A stretch of DNA of 64,000 nt, taken from contig JQIS01000009.1 in the NCBI GenBank assembly GCA_000830175.1, positions 136,994 through 200,993 on the forward strand, in the 5' to 3' direction. The notes under the pieces are model-generated. The model did no database searches and was not told where the DNA came from. It saw only the letters and a list, made by a program, of their open reading frames with translations. The stretch is from Sulfurovum sp. FS08-3. Lineage in GTDB: Bacteria > Campylobacterota > Campylobacteria > Campylobacterales > Sulfurovaceae. A program made the translations under genes and the position numbers. This document shows positions 18,681 through 30,692 of this stretch, piece after piece; within the stretch, counting starts at the first letter, position 1; every line of letters starts with the position of its first letter.

Positions 18681-19387
18681 CACTTAATTTCTCCGCTTTT
18701 TTTCAATGCTTCATACATAAATTCAGCCCTAATCCAATCCTCAAGTGTATCTATATCTTGAACTAAATGTCTAGGTAAAATTATAGGTATACTATCTTTA
18801 CCAAACATAATTTCATGAGATATTTTAAATTTCTTTTCCCAATAAAATTGTCCAGCATCTTGATATGCTTCTTCTAAGTCTTGACTTCTACTCATATAAT
18901 GTTCTGGGGTAAACATCTGACATCTTCCATTGCTATCTAGCTTAAAAGTTCTTTGAATTGGAAATGGCATAGAAGTAGCACTAAATGTATTAACAGCTTC
19001 ACTATTTTTTAGTTTTTCAAAACCTTCAATAAGATATTGCTCTTGCAAAAATGGAGCGGTTGCATAAATAGTACAAACATAATCTATTTTTTCACCTTGA
19101 TTTTCTAAGTATTCTATAGCATGATTGACAACTGCACCTGTACCTGTAAAATCATCACTTAGTTCTTTTGGTCTTAAAAATGGTACAACAGCTCCATATT
19201 GTTTTGCAACATTTGCAATCTCTTCATCATCTGTTGTAACAATAACCTTATCAAATAATTGAGATTTGAGAGCAACCTCTATACTATATGCTATCAAAGG
19301 TTTTCCATGAAAAAGTTTTATATTTTTCCTAGGTATTCTTTTGCTTCCACCTCTTGCTGGGATTATTGCAACTACTTTTTTTATCAT
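18680..19387 (-). CDS. pseF: Pseudaminate cytidylyltransferase PseF
   Basis: A 235-aa CMP-sugar synthetase. The start 'VVAIIPARGGSKRIPRKN' is the CTP-binding loop of the CMP-NeuAc synthetase family, and 'TDDEEIANVAKQYGA' and 'QDIDTLEDWIRAEFMY' are typical of PseF. It activates pseudaminic acid to CMP-Pse for transfer. It lies directly after pseC (1 bp apart) and overlaps pseG, consistent with one transcript. Confidence 0.95.
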   Translation of the reverse strand: MIKKVVAIIPARGGSKRIPRKNIKLFHGKPLIAYSIEVALKSQLFDKVIVTTDDEEIANVAKQYGAVVPFLRPKELSDDFTGTGAVVNHAIEYLENQGEKIDYVCTIYATAPFLQEQYLIEGFEKLKNSEAVNTFSATSMPFPIQRTFKLDSNGRCQMFTPEHYMSRSQDLEEAYQDAGQFYWEKKFKISHEIMFGKDSIPIILPRHLVQDIDTLEDWIRAEFMYEALKKSGEIK

Positions 19388-20548
19388 TTATTTTAAAACC
19401 TCAAATAATGTTTCTATCACATAATCTTGCTCTTCATCATTAAGTAGTGGATACATTGGAAGTGAAAAACACTCTTCATAATACTGATCCATAATAGGAG
19501 TTTTTTCTATTCCATAACCTAAAGATACATAATATGGTTGTTTGTTTATCGGGATATAATGTAACTGTAAACCTATCTTCTTTTCTCTCATTTTATTAAA
19601 TAATTCTGCTTTTGTAATATTCAATGCAGAAAAATCAACTTTTACTACGTATAAGTGATAAGATGATTTTCCATCAAAAGTATATAAAGGTCTTATTTTA
19701 CTATTCAAAAAAGCTTTATCATAATTTTTAGCTATCTCTTTTCTTCTTTTAACAAATTCATCAAGTTTTTTAAACTGACTTAAACCTAAAGCACACTGAA
19801 AATCAGTAATTCTATAATTGTATCCCAAAGAATGCATTTCATAATACCACGGATTTACATTGCCTTTTTCATCTTTAGCCATAGATTCATCTTTGAAAAA
19901 TGTCCTATTCATACCATGCATTCTAAGCTCTAGCAACTTCTCATAAATCTCTTTATTATTTGTAGTAATTGCTCCACCCTCACCAGTAGTTAAGTGTTTA
20001 ACTGGGTGAAATGAAAGTATTGAGCAATCACTATTTTTACAACTTCCAGCTTTTATTTCACCATCTATAGCACCGATTGAGTGGGCACAGTCTTCTAAAA
20101 TTTTTATACTATAAGTCTCTTTTAAATATTTTAATTTTTCTTGATTTACTGGATTACCAGAAAAATGCACTACATAAATAGCTTTTATTGAAGTATCTTT
20201 TTTGAGTTCCTCTTCACATAAATCCAAATCAATATTTCCATCTTCACAAATATCGACAAAAATTGGCTTTGCTTCAACATAAAGTATTGAATTTGATGTA
20301 GCTAAAAAAGAATTTGGTGTAGTGAGTACTTTATCATTTTTGTTTAATAACACAATTGAAGCTAAATGAAGTGCAGCTGTACCATTAGCAACTGCTACTG
20401 AATATGTTGCACCTGTATATTCACAAATCTTATCTTCAAATTCCTTTACTTTGGGACCCGTCGTAAGATAATCTGATTGTAGAGTTTGTGTAACCGCTTC
20501 AATATCATCTTGATCTATACTTTGTTTTCCATAGGGTATAAATTTCAT
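19388..20548 (-). CDS. pseC: PseC, UDP-4-amino-sugar aminotransferase
   Basis: A 386-aa DegT/DnrJ-family PLP aminotransferase. It aminates C4 of the 4-keto sugar made by PseB. 'TGPKVKEFEDKICEYTGA', 'VANGTAALHLA' and 'LEDCAHSIGA' mark the PLP pocket; the Schiff-base Lys is in 'SFHPVKHLTTGEGG'. The C-terminal 'LQLHYIPINKQPYYVSLG' is typical of PseC. It begins 1 bp after the pseB stop. Confidence 0.95.
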   Translation of the reverse strand: MKFIPYGKQSIDQDDIEAVTQTLQSDYLTTGPKVKEFEDKICEYTGATYSVAVANGTAALHLASIVLLNKNDKVLTTPNSFLATSNSILYVEAKPIFVDICEDGNIDLDLCEEELKKDTSIKAIYVVHFSGNPVNQEKLKYLKETYSIKILEDCAHSIGAIDGEIKAGSCKNSDCSILSFHPVKHLTTGEGGAITTNNKEIYEKLLELRMHGMNRTFFKDESMAKDEKGNVNPWYYEMHSLGYNYRITDFQCALGLSQFKKLDEFVKRRKEIAKNYDKAFLNSKIRPLYTFDGKSSYHLYVVKVDFSALNITKAELFNKMREKKIGLQLHYIPINKQPYYVSLGYGIEKTPIMDQYYEECFSLPMYPLLNDEEQDYVIETLFEVLK

Positions 20549-20549
20549 A

Positions 20550-22725
<2,176 letters not shown>

Positions 22726-22730
22726 TAGTT

Positions 22731-23045
22731 TTACTCCATTATATTATTGATTTTATTTGGATAGTTTTCACTACTATGAAAAATTCTCACCAATAAAATT
22801 TCATTTTTCTCTTTATATATTTTGTATATGATTATATGACTTTCATGAACTAGCACTCTACAATCTCTTTTTATGAGTTTATTTTTACACTCTACACCCA
22901 TATATGGATTTTCTTTTAATAATTCTATCTTTTCTTCATATCTATACAAATAAGCTATCGCATTGGTTACACTTTCTTTTGCAATATATGATATAGCATC
23001 ATCTAAATCCAAACTAGCTTGATTTGAGTATTTGATATTATGCAT
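22731..23045 (-). CDS. RelE/ParE-superfamily toxin
   Basis: About 104 aa. 'IKYSNQASLDLDDAISYIAKE' at the N-terminus and 'CRVLVHESHIIIYKIYKEKNEILLVRIFHSSENY' at the C-terminus are the classic RelE/ParE outline (YRV..., ...I.RI.H...). Family members are ribosome-dependent RNases or gyrase inhibitors; which applies cannot be read from the sequence. I choose the ATG at 23045; a GTG at 23063 is an alternative. The start overlaps the antitoxin end. Confidence 0.85.
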   Translation of the reverse strand: MHNIKYSNQASLDLDDAISYIAKESVTNAIAYLYRYEEKIELLKENPYMGVECKNKLIKRDCRVLVHESHIIIYKIYKEKNEILLVRIFHSSENYPNKINNIME

Positions 23046-23253
23046 ATTTTCTTTTGATATCACTTATAATATCTTCATGAGACTTATTACAAACTCCAGA
23101 ACTCAATCCTTTATCAATCTCTCTTTCAAGATGCGACCAATCCTCAACTGTGCTATCTTCTTCTATCTTAAGACCTTTTACATTTAAATTTGATAATAAA
23201 AACATAATATTTTGATAAATATTATCCTCTATTGTTAATTTTATAGTATGCAT
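23038..23253 (-). CDS. Antitoxin partner of the RelE/ParE toxin
   Basis: 71 aa from the ATG at 23253, which has a strong Shine-Dalgarno (aaggagaggttata). An upstream start at 23292 would run into wecB without such a site. The N-terminal strand 'HTIKLTIEDNIYQNIMFLL' and the acidic linker leading to 'KSHEDIISDIKRKYA' fit small antitoxins that wrap around RelE/ParE toxins. It overlaps both the wecB stop and the toxin start. Confidence 0.8.
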   Translation of the reverse strand: MHTIKLTIEDNIYQNIMFLLSNLNVKGLKIEEDSTVEDWSHLEREIDKGLSSGVCNKSHEDIISDIKRKYA

Positions 23254-24401
23254 TATAACCTCTCCTTGATAAAGTCCAGAATTTTTTGACAAGCTTTTCC
23301 ATCCCCATACGGATTATGTGCTTTACTCATTTTTTCATATTCGCTTTCTTCATCTAGTAGCTTTTGAGCCTCTTTGATGATTGTTTCTGTATGAGCACCT
23401 ACAAGTTTTACAGTTCCTGCTTCCACAGCTTCTGGTCGCTCTGTTGTATCTCTCATCGCAAGTACTGGTTTTCCTAAACTTGGAGCTTCTTCTTGTACTC
23501 CACCGCTATCAGTGATGATAAAATATGACTTATTCATAAGATATATAAACTGTTCATATTGAAGTGGTTCTATTAAATATACATTTGAAATATTTGATAG
23601 TATCTCTTTAACTGGCTTTTGTACATTTGGGTTTAAGTGTACTGGATAAACTATATCTATCTCTGGATTATTTATAGCTATCGTTTTGAGAGCTTCGCAA
23701 ATATTTATAAAACCTTGCCCATGATTCTCGCGACGGTGACCTGTGACAAGAATGAATTGAGAATGTTGAATTTTGAATGTTGAATTAGAAAACTTCGATT
23801 CAATATCTTGAATAATTTTATTTTCTAGCTCACTATTGTTTTTTATTTTTTCTAGTGCTAAAAATAGTGCATCTATTACAGTATTTCCTGTCACTATGAT
23901 ATTTTTTTCATCTTTGTTTTCTTTTAGAAGATTATCTCTTGAAGTCATAGTTGGTGCAAAATGGTAGCTTGCTAATATTCCAGTTATTTGTCTATTAACC
24001 TCTTCAGGGAAAGGGGAGTAAATATCATGAGTTCTAAGACCAGCTTCCACATGTCCTACTTTTATCTGTTGATAAAAAGCCGATAAACTAGCTGCACTTG
24101 TGGTTGTAGTATCACCATGCACCAAAACAACATCAGGTTTAAAGTCACTTAGTACATCTTTCATACCTAAAAGTACATTTGAAGTGATATCATACAAGTC
24201 TTGCCCAGGTTTCATAAGATTGAGGTCATAATCAGGTTTGATACAAAAAAGTTCTAGTACTTGATCAAGCATCTCTCTATGTTGTGCTGTTACACATACT
24301 TTTGAGATGATGCTAGTCTCTTCTTCAAATGCTTTTACAAGTGGAGCCATTTTTATGGCTTCTGGTCTTGTCCCAAATACTAATAATACTTTTTTCATCA
24401 T
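23253..24401 (-). CDS. wecB: WecB-like UDP-GlcNAc 2-epimerase (non-hydrolysing)
   Basis: About 382 aa. The N-terminus '[20 protein letters not shown]' and '[30 protein letters not shown]' are diagnostic for WecB. It interconverts UDP-GlcNAc and UDP-ManNAc. '[30 protein letters not shown]' holds the UDP-binding loop. The ATG at 24401 overlaps the aminotransferase stop (ATGA), so I prefer it to 24410. Its motif is not that of WbpI (GARPQFIK type), so it probably serves the wecC step rather than the diacetamido-uronate route. Confidence 0.92.
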   Translation of the reverse strand: MMKKVLLVFGTRPEAIKMAPLVKAFEEETSIISKVCVTAQHREMLDQVLELFCIKPDYDLNLMKPGQDLYDITSNVLLGMKDVLSDFKPDVVLVHGDTTTTSAASLSAFYQQIKVGHVEAGLRTHDIYSPFPEEVNRQITGILASYHFAPTMTSRDNLLKENKDEKNIIVTGNTVIDALFLALEKIKNNSELENKIIQDIESKFSNSTFKIQHSQFILVTGHRRENHGQGFINICEALKTIAINNPEIDIVYPVHLNPNVQKPVKEILSNISNVYLIEPLQYEQFIYLMNKSYFIITDSGGVQEEAPSLGKPVLAMRDTTERPEAVEAGTVKLVGAHTETIIKEAQKLLDEESEYEKMSKAHNPYGDGKACQKILDFIKERL

Positions 24402-25486
24402 AACTTCCAAACTATATGCTCAATCTCTTCATCCGTAACATAAGGATTCATAGGTAAACTCATAATCTCATCGGAAACTATTTCAGAGATTGGAAAATCA
24501 CCTTTTTTATATCCTAAGTAAGCAAAACACTCTTGTAAATGAAGTGGCATAGGATAGTGTACTGCCGTTGGGATTCCTGCAAGTTTTAGTTTCTCTTGCA
24601 ACTCATCTCTATTTTTTACCCTTACAGAGTACTGAGCCCATGCGGATGTGGTTTTTTCATCTACATAGGGAAGGATGAGATTTGATTTATGTTCTAAAGC
24701 TTTTGTGTATTTTTTTGCTACTTCTTGTCGTAAGAGCAAATCTTTTGGATAGTATTTTAGTTTCACATTTAGAACTGCTGCTTGGATAGTGTCAAGTCTT
24801 CCACCCATACCAATATATTTATGATGGTATCTTTTTGATTGCCCATGAAGTCGCAAACTTTTCATCTTATTTGCTAACTCTTCATCGTTCGCAAAAACTG
24901 CTCCACCATCTCCATAACATCCAAGAGGTTTAGCAGGGAAAAATGAAGTAGTTGAGATATCCCCAAGTGCTGAATCTGTTATCCCCTTGTAAGTACTTCC
25001 AAAACTTTGAGCACCATCTATTATCACTTTTAGATTATGTTTTTGGGCAATTTTATGTATCTCATCCATATTAGCTGGTTGTCCATACAAAGAAACTGGA
25101 ATTATTGCTTTTGTTTTTGAAGTGATTTTTGTTTCTATTTTAGTTGAATCAAGATTATAAGTTTTCTCATCAATATCTACAAATACAGGAGTTGCTCCTA
25201 AAAAAGCTATAGTTTCAGCTGTTGCTATAAAAGTAAATGGGGTAGTAATAACTTCATCTCCGACCCCAATACCTAGTGCCATCATAGCCAGAAGCAAAGC
25301 ATCTGTACCATTACTACAACTGATAGCATACTTTGCACCTGTAAACTCCTCAAGACTTTTCTCTAGCTCTTGTACTTCATTTCCCATAATAAAGTTACAA
25401 TTTCTAGCTACTTTTAAAATAGCATTTTCTATTTCATCTTTATATAATTCATGTTGATATTGTAAGTTTGCGAAATCTATTTTCAT
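24398..25486 (-). CDS. wbpE: DegT-family aminotransferase, WbpE/WlbC-like
   Basis: A 362-aa PLP-dependent sugar aminotransferase. '[21 protein letters not shown]', '[12 protein letters not shown]' and '[17 protein letters not shown]' (Schiff-base Lys) are the family motifs. Closest family features are those of WbpE/WlbC, which aminates C3 of UDP-3-keto-GlcNAcA. Adjacent WbpB/WlbA-like and WbpD/WlbB-like genes support this. A few bases separate it from the acyltransferase upstream, and it overlaps wecB. Confidence 0.85.
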   Translation of the reverse strand: MKIDFANLQYQHELYKDEIENAILKVARNCNFIMGNEVQELEKSLEEFTGAKYAISCSNGTDALLLAMMALGIGVGDEVITTPFTFIATAETIAFLGATPVFVDIDEKTYNLDSTKIETKITSKTKAIIPVSLYGQPANMDEIHKIAQKHNLKVIIDGAQSFGSTYKGITDSALGDISTTSFFPAKPLGCYGDGGAVFANDEELANKMKSLRLHGQSKRYHHKYIGMGGRLDTIQAAVLNVKLKYYPKDLLLRQEVAKKYTKALEHKSNLILPYVDEKTTSAWAQYSVRVKNRDELQEKLKLAGIPTAVHYPMPLHLQECFAYLGYKKGDFPISEIVSDEIMSLPMNPYVTDEEIEHIVWKL

Positions 25487-25491
25487 GTTTT

Positions 25492-26073
25492 TTAATTCTC
25501 TTCCATCACAATTAAACTATCATTTTCTATTTTATATTTACTATTATCAAAACTGTCAATAGCAATACTATTTTCATCAAATTTAAGTGTATTTCCAGCT
25601 TTACTTACCCACCCAATTTGCTTTACAGGGACTCCAACCATAAGTGCAAATGGTTTTACATCTCTATTTACTACTGTTCCACTTCCGATGAGTGCGTATT
25701 CTCCAATCGTTACACCACAAACGATAGTGGCATTTGCTCCTATAGAAGAGCCTTTTTTCAAAAGTGTTTTTTTAAATTCTTCTCGTCTTACTATAAATGC
25801 TCTTGGATTTATCACATTTGTAAAAACCATAGAGGGTCCTAAAAATACATCATCTTCGATTTCAACACCCTCATAGATAGAGACATTATTTTGAACTTTT
25901 ACACCATTTCCAATATTTACTTTTGGACCTACTACACAATTTTGTCCAAACGAACAATTAGCTCCAATATTTGAACCTGAGAGTATATGAGAAAAATGCC
26001 ATATTTTTGTGTTATCACCAATCGTTACATTATCATCCACATAACTTGATTCATGTACAAAATAATTAATCAT
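25492..26073 (-). CDS. wbpD: Left-handed beta-helix acyltransferase, WbpD/WlbB-like
   Basis: A 193-aa hexapeptide-repeat N-acetyltransferase. Repeats such as 'VTIGDNTKIWHFSHILSGSNIGANCSFGQN' and 'GSSIGANATIVCGVTIG' form the beta-helix; 'GPSMVFTNVINPRAFIVRRE' is the loop typical of WbpD. It would acetylate the 3-amino group added by the WbpE-like enzyme, giving UDP-GlcNAc(3NAc)A. The start directly abuts the upstream stop. Confidence 0.88.
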   Translation of the reverse strand: MINYFVHESSYVDDNVTIGDNTKIWHFSHILSGSNIGANCSFGQNCVVGPKVNIGNGVKVQNNVSIYEGVEIEDDVFLGPSMVFTNVINPRAFIVRREEFKKTLLKKGSSIGANATIVCGVTIGEYALIGSGTVVNRDVKPFALMVGVPVKQIGWVSKAGNTLKFDENSIAIDSFDNSKYKIENDSLIVMEEN

Positions 26074-27045
26074 TTAGTTTAAAACCTTTTCACAAAAGGG
26101 ATGATGATTTCCATTAAGTCCTTGTGGAACTAAACTTCTAATCTGTGAGACTATATTGATAGAATTTCTTGCATCTTCAAGACCAAATCCGCCACCATTT
26201 AAAATATTTTCATAACTTCGAGTATGTAAATCTGTAAAACCTTCAGAGAACTCAAACTCTTCACCATCGACTGTAATACTTCTATAAGTAGTCTTACCTG
26301 TTGCTTTTACATCTTCTGGAATATAATCATAGTTTACAGATAAAAACCATCTTACATTTGCATTTTTAAGTTTCATAAACCCAGCATTTGCATCTGGTTG
26401 TTTGAGATGAACTACATTCTCTTCTATAGGACCAAATATCCAAGAGAGCATATCAAAGAAGTGAACACCTATATTTGAAGCGATTCCTCCACTTTTTGCT
26501 TCATCACCTTTCCACGATACAAAGTACCATTTACCTCTACTTGTAAGATATGTTAAGTCAATATCATATACTTTAGAAGGATTTTCTTCTAACTCTTTTG
26601 CTATTTTATTTTTTAAAGCAATGATAGAGTCATGGAGTCTAAGTTGTAAAATTGTATAAACTTTTTTGCTTGTTTGTTTCTCAATTTCCAAAAGTTCATC
26701 TATCTCTTTTACATTAAGAACAAGAGGTTTTTCGCATATCGCATGTGTACTATTGAGTAACGCAAAACGTATATGAGAACTATGTAAGTAGTTTGGTGAT
26801 GCGATAGAGATATATTCAATCTTTTGATTATTGTCTCTATGCCACTGATCAATAAAAGTGCCAAATCTTTCAAACTCAGTAAAAAAATCAGCCTGAGGAA
26901 AGTTACTGTCCATAATCCCAATGCCATCATAAGGATCAAGTGCGACTACAAGATTATTCCCTGTCTCTTTAATAGCTTTCATATGTCGTGGTGCTATATA
27001 CCCTGAAGCACCTATTAGGGCAAAATTCTTTCCTTCTACCTTCAT
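26074..27045 (-). CDS. wlbA: Gfo/Idh/MocA oxidoreductase, WbpB/WlbA-like
   Basis: About 323 aa. The N-terminal Rossmann part 'NFALIGASGYIAPRHMKAIKETGN' and 'EKPLVLN' (catalytic Lys) are hallmarks of WlbA, which oxidises C3 of UDP-GlcNAcA. The C-terminal part includes 'GGIASNIGVHFFDMLSWIFG' with the conserved His/Asp. I prefer the ATG at 27045, with a ribosome site (gaaggtaaaagg) just upstream, over 27078, which would overlap the neighbouring gene. Confidence 0.88.
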   Translation of the reverse strand: MKVEGKNFALIGASGYIAPRHMKAIKETGNNLVVALDPYDGIGIMDSNFPQADFFTEFERFGTFIDQWHRDNNQKIEYISIASPNYLHSSHIRFALLNSTHAICEKPLVLNVKEIDELLEIEKQTSKKVYTILQLRLHDSIIALKNKIAKELEENPSKVYDIDLTYLTSRGKWYFVSWKGDEAKSGGIASNIGVHFFDMLSWIFGPIEENVVHLKQPDANAGFMKLKNANVRWFLSVNYDYIPEDVKATGKTTYRSITVDGEEFEFSEGFTDLHTRSYENILNGGGFGLEDARNSINIVSQIRSLVPQGLNGNHHPFCEKVLN

Positions 27046-27065
27046 CCTTTTACCTTCTTCCTTCA

Positions 27066-28334
27066 CTATAGTCTCCATGTTGGTTTTTCAACAATCCCTT
27101 TTACATCTATAATGATTGGCTCACCATTTGACATACTAGTATATTGTTCCGTTGTAATCTCTTTAAATTTATCATGTCCAACAGCCACTATAATGGAATC
27201 ATATTTTTTAGAATTTAATGGTAATTCATTTATAAAATTAAGATGTTTTGATTCAATATCACTTTTATCTACCCAATAATCATACACTTCAACATTACAC
27301 TCATACTCTTCAAGTTCTTTGATGATGTCAAGTACTTTTGAATTTCTCATATCAGGGCAATTCTCTTTAAAAGTTACACCCATCATCAAAATATTTGCAT
27401 TTTTGAGTTTTTTATCAAACTTGACCATATTTTTAATCGCTTTATCGGCAATTAATTTACTCATACCATTATTAATTTGTCTTGCACCCAAAATAAGATT
27501 TGGCATATACCCCAAACTTTGAGCTTTATGTGTTAAATAGTAGGGATCAACTCCTATACAGTGTCCACCTACAAGACCAGGTGTTAGTTTAATAAAATTC
27601 CATTTAGTTGCCGCTGCTTCTATAACATCATGAGTATTAATATTCATAAGGTCAAAAATCATAGCAAGTTCATTGATAAGTGCAATATTCACATCTCTTT
27701 GGGTATTTTCTATCACCTTTGCAGCTTCTGCTACTTTTATAGTTGGAGCTAAGTGAGTACCTGCTGTTATGATAGACTTATATAAATCATCCACTTTTTG
27801 TGCAATCTGCGGTGTACTTCCTGAAGTAATTTTAAGTATTTTTGTAACAGTATGTTCTTTATCACCTGGATTGATTCGTTCTGGACTATAACCGCAAAAA
27901 AATGTTTCATTAAATGTAAGTCCAGATTCTTTTTCGAGTATTGGCACACAAACCTCTTCTGTTACACCAGGATAGACTGTAGATTCATAGATGACAATAT
28001 CATTCGCTTTAAGCACTCTACCTACAGTCTCAGTCGATTTAATAATTGGTGTTAAATCTGGTTCGTTGCTCTCATCAATTGGAGTAGGAACCGTAACTAT
28101 ATAGATATTTGAATCTTTTATCTCTTCTATATCCAAAGTAAATTTCATACCATTTTCTAAACATGCTTTTACTTGTTCGCTAGTCAGCTCTTGAGTTCTA
28201 TCAAATCCACTATTGAGTTCATCTATTCTAGCTTTATTGATATCAAAGCCAACCACTGCGTATTTTTCACTAAATGCATGAGCTAATGGAAGTCCAACAT
28301 ATCCCAAACCTATCACACAAATTCTATTTTTCAT
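27066..28334 (-). CDS. wbpA: UDP-N-acetylhexosamine 6-dehydrogenase, WbpA/TviB-like
   Basis: About 422 aa. The NAD-binding loop is 'CVIGLGYVGLPLAHAFS'; 'VPTPIDESNEPDLTPI' and the catalytic Cys in 'LVGGHCIGVDPYYLTHKAQ' are the WbpA/TviB type. It would make UDP-GlcNAcA, the substrate for the WlbA-like gene that follows. The ATG at 28334 has GGAG 6 bases upstream and overlaps the regulator's stop codon, so I prefer it to 28346. Confidence 0.88.
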   Translation of the reverse strand: MKNRICVIGLGYVGLPLAHAFSEKYAVVGFDINKARIDELNSGFDRTQELTSEQVKACLENGMKFTLDIEEIKDSNIYIVTVPTPIDESNEPDLTPIIKSTETVGRVLKANDIVIYESTVYPGVTEEVCVPILEKESGLTFNETFFCGYSPERINPGDKEHTVTKILKITSGSTPQIAQKVDDLYKSIITAGTHLAPTIKVAEAAKVIENTQRDVNIALINELAMIFDLMNINTHDVIEAAATKWNFIKLTPGLVGGHCIGVDPYYLTHKAQSLGYMPNLILGARQINNGMSKLIADKAIKNMVKFDKKLKNANILMMGVTFKENCPDMRNSKVLDIIKELEEYECNVEVYDYWVDKSDIESKHLNFINELPLNSKKYDSIIVAVGHDKFKEITTEQYTSMSNGEPIIIDVKGIVEKPTWRL

Positions 28335-28705
28335 GCTTTTCTCCAATTATTATTGTTGTATTGTGTATCATCAATTCCACCTTGATGCATCATCTCTAGC
28401 TCTTTTTGAAGCTCTTCGTACTCTCTTTTTTTGCGTTCTATAAATTTTTCCGTTAGTTTGATCTTTTGGGCGATACCCTCTTGGGTCAAGAGATAGGTGT
28501 AGTTTTTCTTCTGTTTGGAGTTGGCGAAATTTTGTACTTTGATCAAGCCTTTTTCAATCAACGCTTTGAGAATATAGTTTACCTTACCTACCGAACATCC
28601 TAGCTCTTTGGCTAGGAGGGGTTGCGAGTGGATGGTTTGGGATTTTCGTAGTACTGCAAGTGTGAGTTCATCGTGATGCAAAACCAATACCTCTTTTGTT
28701 TTCAA
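28331..28705 (-). CDS. MarR-family EPS-associated transcriptional regulator
   Basis: A 124-aa winged-helix protein. 'LTLAVLRKSQTIHSQPLLAKELGCSVGKVNYILKALIEKGLIKV' is the HTH core, and 'YTYLLTQEGIAQKIKLTEKFIERKKREYEELQKE' the wing and C-terminal helix, as in regulators found at the head of exopolysaccharide operons. The start appears to be TTG at 28705. A palindrome TTCAATTATTGAA (28701-28713) overlaps the start and could be its operator. It overlaps the first biosynthetic gene and probably controls the operon. Confidence 0.85.
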   Translation of the reverse strand: MKTKEVLVLHHDELTLAVLRKSQTIHSQPLLAKELGCSVGKVNYILKALIEKGLIKVQNFANSKQKKNYTYLLTQEGIAQKIKLTEKFIERKKREYEELQKELEMMHQGGIDDTQYNNNNWRKA

Positions 28706-28713
28706 TTATTGAA
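28701..28713. promoter_or_regulatory. Palindrome at the MarR-type regulator start, candidate operator
   Basis: A perfect 13-bp inverted repeat, TTCAAT T ATTGAA, lies over the presumed start codon. MarR-type proteins usually bind short AT-rich palindromes near their own start, so autoregulation is plausible. AT-rich palindromes of this size also occur by chance. Confidence 0.35.
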
Positions 28714-28766
28714 TTTTAGCTTTTTTTGGTTTGAAATGCAATAGAAATTGTTACTGTTTTGTTATT

Positions 28767-29936
28767 TTAACTATCACTATTGAAAATATCTCGTGTATAG
28801 ACTTTCTCTTTGACATCCACAATAGCCTCACTCAAACGATTGGCTACAATGACATCGGAGATTTTCTTAAACTCTTCCAAATCTTTAATCACACGAGATT
28901 TGAAAAACTCATCCTCTTCTAATACAGGTTCGTAAACCACCACCTCGATTCCTTTGGCTTTGATACGCTTCATTACCCCTTGAATAGCCGAACTTCTAAA
29001 GTTATCGCTACCACTTTTCATTACCAATCGATAAATGCCTACAATTTTTGGATTGCGTTTGACGATAGAGTCGGCGATAAAATCTTTGCGTGTGGAGTTG
29101 GCTTTGACAATGGCTTCAATCATATTGGAAGGAACATCTTGGTAGTTGGCTAGAAGTTGCTTGGTATCTTTGGGCAGACAATAGCCCCCGTATCCAAAAC
29201 TAGGGTTGTTGTAGTGTGTGCCAATGCGTGGGTCAAGCCCTATACCTCTAATAATCTCTTCAGTACTTAGTCCGTGTGACTGGGCATAAGAGTCAAGTTC
29301 ATTAAAATAGGCGACACGCATAGCTAGATAGGTATTGGCAAAGAGTTTAATCGCTTCGGCTTCGGTGGAGTTGGTAAAAAGCATAGGAATATCTTTTTTG
29401 ATAGCTCCATTAGCCAAAAGATTGGCAAAAGTTGTCGCTCTCTCGCTCTTTTCGCCTACTATAATACGGCTAGGATAGAGATTATCATAGAGTGCTTTGC
29501 CCTCTCTCAAAAATTCGGGCGAGAAGATAATATTGTGCGTTTGAAATTGCTCTCTTACTTTGAGGGTATAGCCTACGGGGATGGTTGATTTGATAACCAT
29601 TGTAGCGTTGGGATTAATCGCCAACACATCGGCAATAACATACTCAATCGAGCGTGTATTAAAATAGTTGGTTTGAGGATCGTAATCCGTAGGAGTAGCG
29701 ATAATGACGTAAGCGGCATCTTTGTAAGCCTCCTCTTTGTCAAGCGTAGCTCGAAAGTTGAGATTCTCCTTTGATAGATACTCCTCTATCTCTCTATCTT
29801 CGATGGGTGATTTTCTTTGATTGAGAAGTTCGACCTTTTGGGGGATAATATCAAGGGCTACCACTTCATTGTTTTGTGCCAACAATATTCCATTGCTTAG
29901 CCCCACATATCCTGTACCTGCTATGGCTATTTTCAT
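28767..29936 (-). CDS. ugd: UDP-glucose 6-dehydrogenase
   Basis: A 389-aa enzyme oxidising UDP-glucose to UDP-glucuronate. The NAD loop is '[19 protein letters not shown]', followed by '[10 protein letters not shown]', 'KSTIPVGYT', '[20 protein letters not shown]' and the catalytic Cys in '[16 protein letters not shown]'. Single-domain-swapped dimer type, normal length. It lies 61 bp upstream of the regulator and may be the first gene of the operon or have its own promoter. Base composition here is less AT-rich than in the glycan genes that follow. Confidence 0.95.
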   Translation of the reverse strand: MKIAIAGTGYVGLSNGILLAQNNEVVALDIIPQKVELLNQRKSPIEDREIEEYLSKENLNFRATLDKEEAYKDAAYVIIATPTDYDPQTNYFNTRSIEYVIADVLAINPNATMVIKSTIPVGYTLKVREQFQTHNIIFSPEFLREGKALYDNLYPSRIIVGEKSERATTFANLLANGAIKKDIPMLFTNSTEAEAIKLFANTYLAMRVAYFNELDSYAQSHGLSTEEIIRGIGLDPRIGTHYNNPSFGYGGYCLPKDTKQLLANYQDVPSNMIEAIVKANSTRKDFIADSIVKRNPKIVGIYRLVMKSGSDNFRSSAIQGVMKRIKAKGIEVVVYEPVLEEDEFFKSRVIKDLEEFKKISDVIVANRLSEAIVDVKEKVYTRDIFNSDS

Positions 29937-30054
29937 CTAATTCCTTTACAATAAACATTGAAAAGTATTTTATCATAAAAAAATTACAAAGATAAGCGTA
30001 AGAGAGGTGGATTATAGAAGCAAGGAGAGCAAGTAGCCTAAGCTACTGGTGAAA

Positions 30055-30513
30055 CTATTGAGCGATACGTCGTCCCCATTTGAAGCGTTTGCCGTGAAAA
30101 GTTCCCGAAAGATTGGTAACAATCACTCGATTTTTGGCACTACTAGCGTGGATAAATTTATCGTTGCCGATGTAAATTCCCACATGATTAACATACCCTC
30201 TTCCTCTTCTTGAGGTATCGAAGAAGACCAAATCGCCCACTTTGAGATCTTTTTTACTTGAGACAAATTTACCAAACTTTGATTGCTGTCTAGAGTCACG
30301 TGGAATTTTTAAACCGTTTACCTTACAAACATATTGTGCATAACCAGAGCAATCAAATCCATTGGGAGTAGTTCCACCCCATCGGTATTTTTTGCCTTGA
30401 AATTTTTTAGCGACTTGGATAATGTTGGTTGGGAGTTTTGGGTTGATAGTTGTTGCACCGCAACTGGTGACAAAAAAGGCACTTAGCAATAAAAGTATGT
30501 AGAGTTTTCTCAT
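30055..30513 (-). CDS. NlpC/P60-family lipoprotein, peptidoglycan hydrolase
   Basis: A 152-aa protein with a lipoprotein signal: 'KLYILLLLSAFFVTSCG', with Cys18 as the lipidated residue. The NlpC/P60 domain shows the catalytic Cys in 'PNGFDCSGYAQYVC', His in 'NHVGIYIGNDKFIHAS', and the polar third residue in the same segment. Members cut peptide stems of peptidoglycan. It is separated from neighbours by 118 and 179 bp and is likely a single-gene unit. Confidence 0.92.
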   Translation of the reverse strand: MRKLYILLLLSAFFVTSCGATTINPKLPTNIIQVAKKFQGKKYRWGGTTPNGFDCSGYAQYVCKVNGLKIPRDSRQQSKFGKFVSSKKDLKVGDLVFFDTSRRGRGYVNHVGIYIGNDKFIHASSAKNRVIVTNLSGTFHGKRFKWGRRIAQ

Positions 30514-30692
30514 GATTTCTCCTGATTGTGTGAAACGAAAGTTTGAAACATTTAAATAATCGTTTCGATTCTCAAATGCTTAAGCGAATTGTATTCAACA
30601 AAAATAAACGAATAGTAAAATTTTGATTAACTAATCATTAACTATTTATCATCTATTTTTTTACAAAACACGATAAAATCAAAAGATTTCTT

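Noticed and set aside
30514-30692. Riboswitch or small RNA gene in the gaps around xseA and the NlpC lipoprotein
   Set aside because: Only AT-rich sequence; no conserved motif or convincing stem was recognised.
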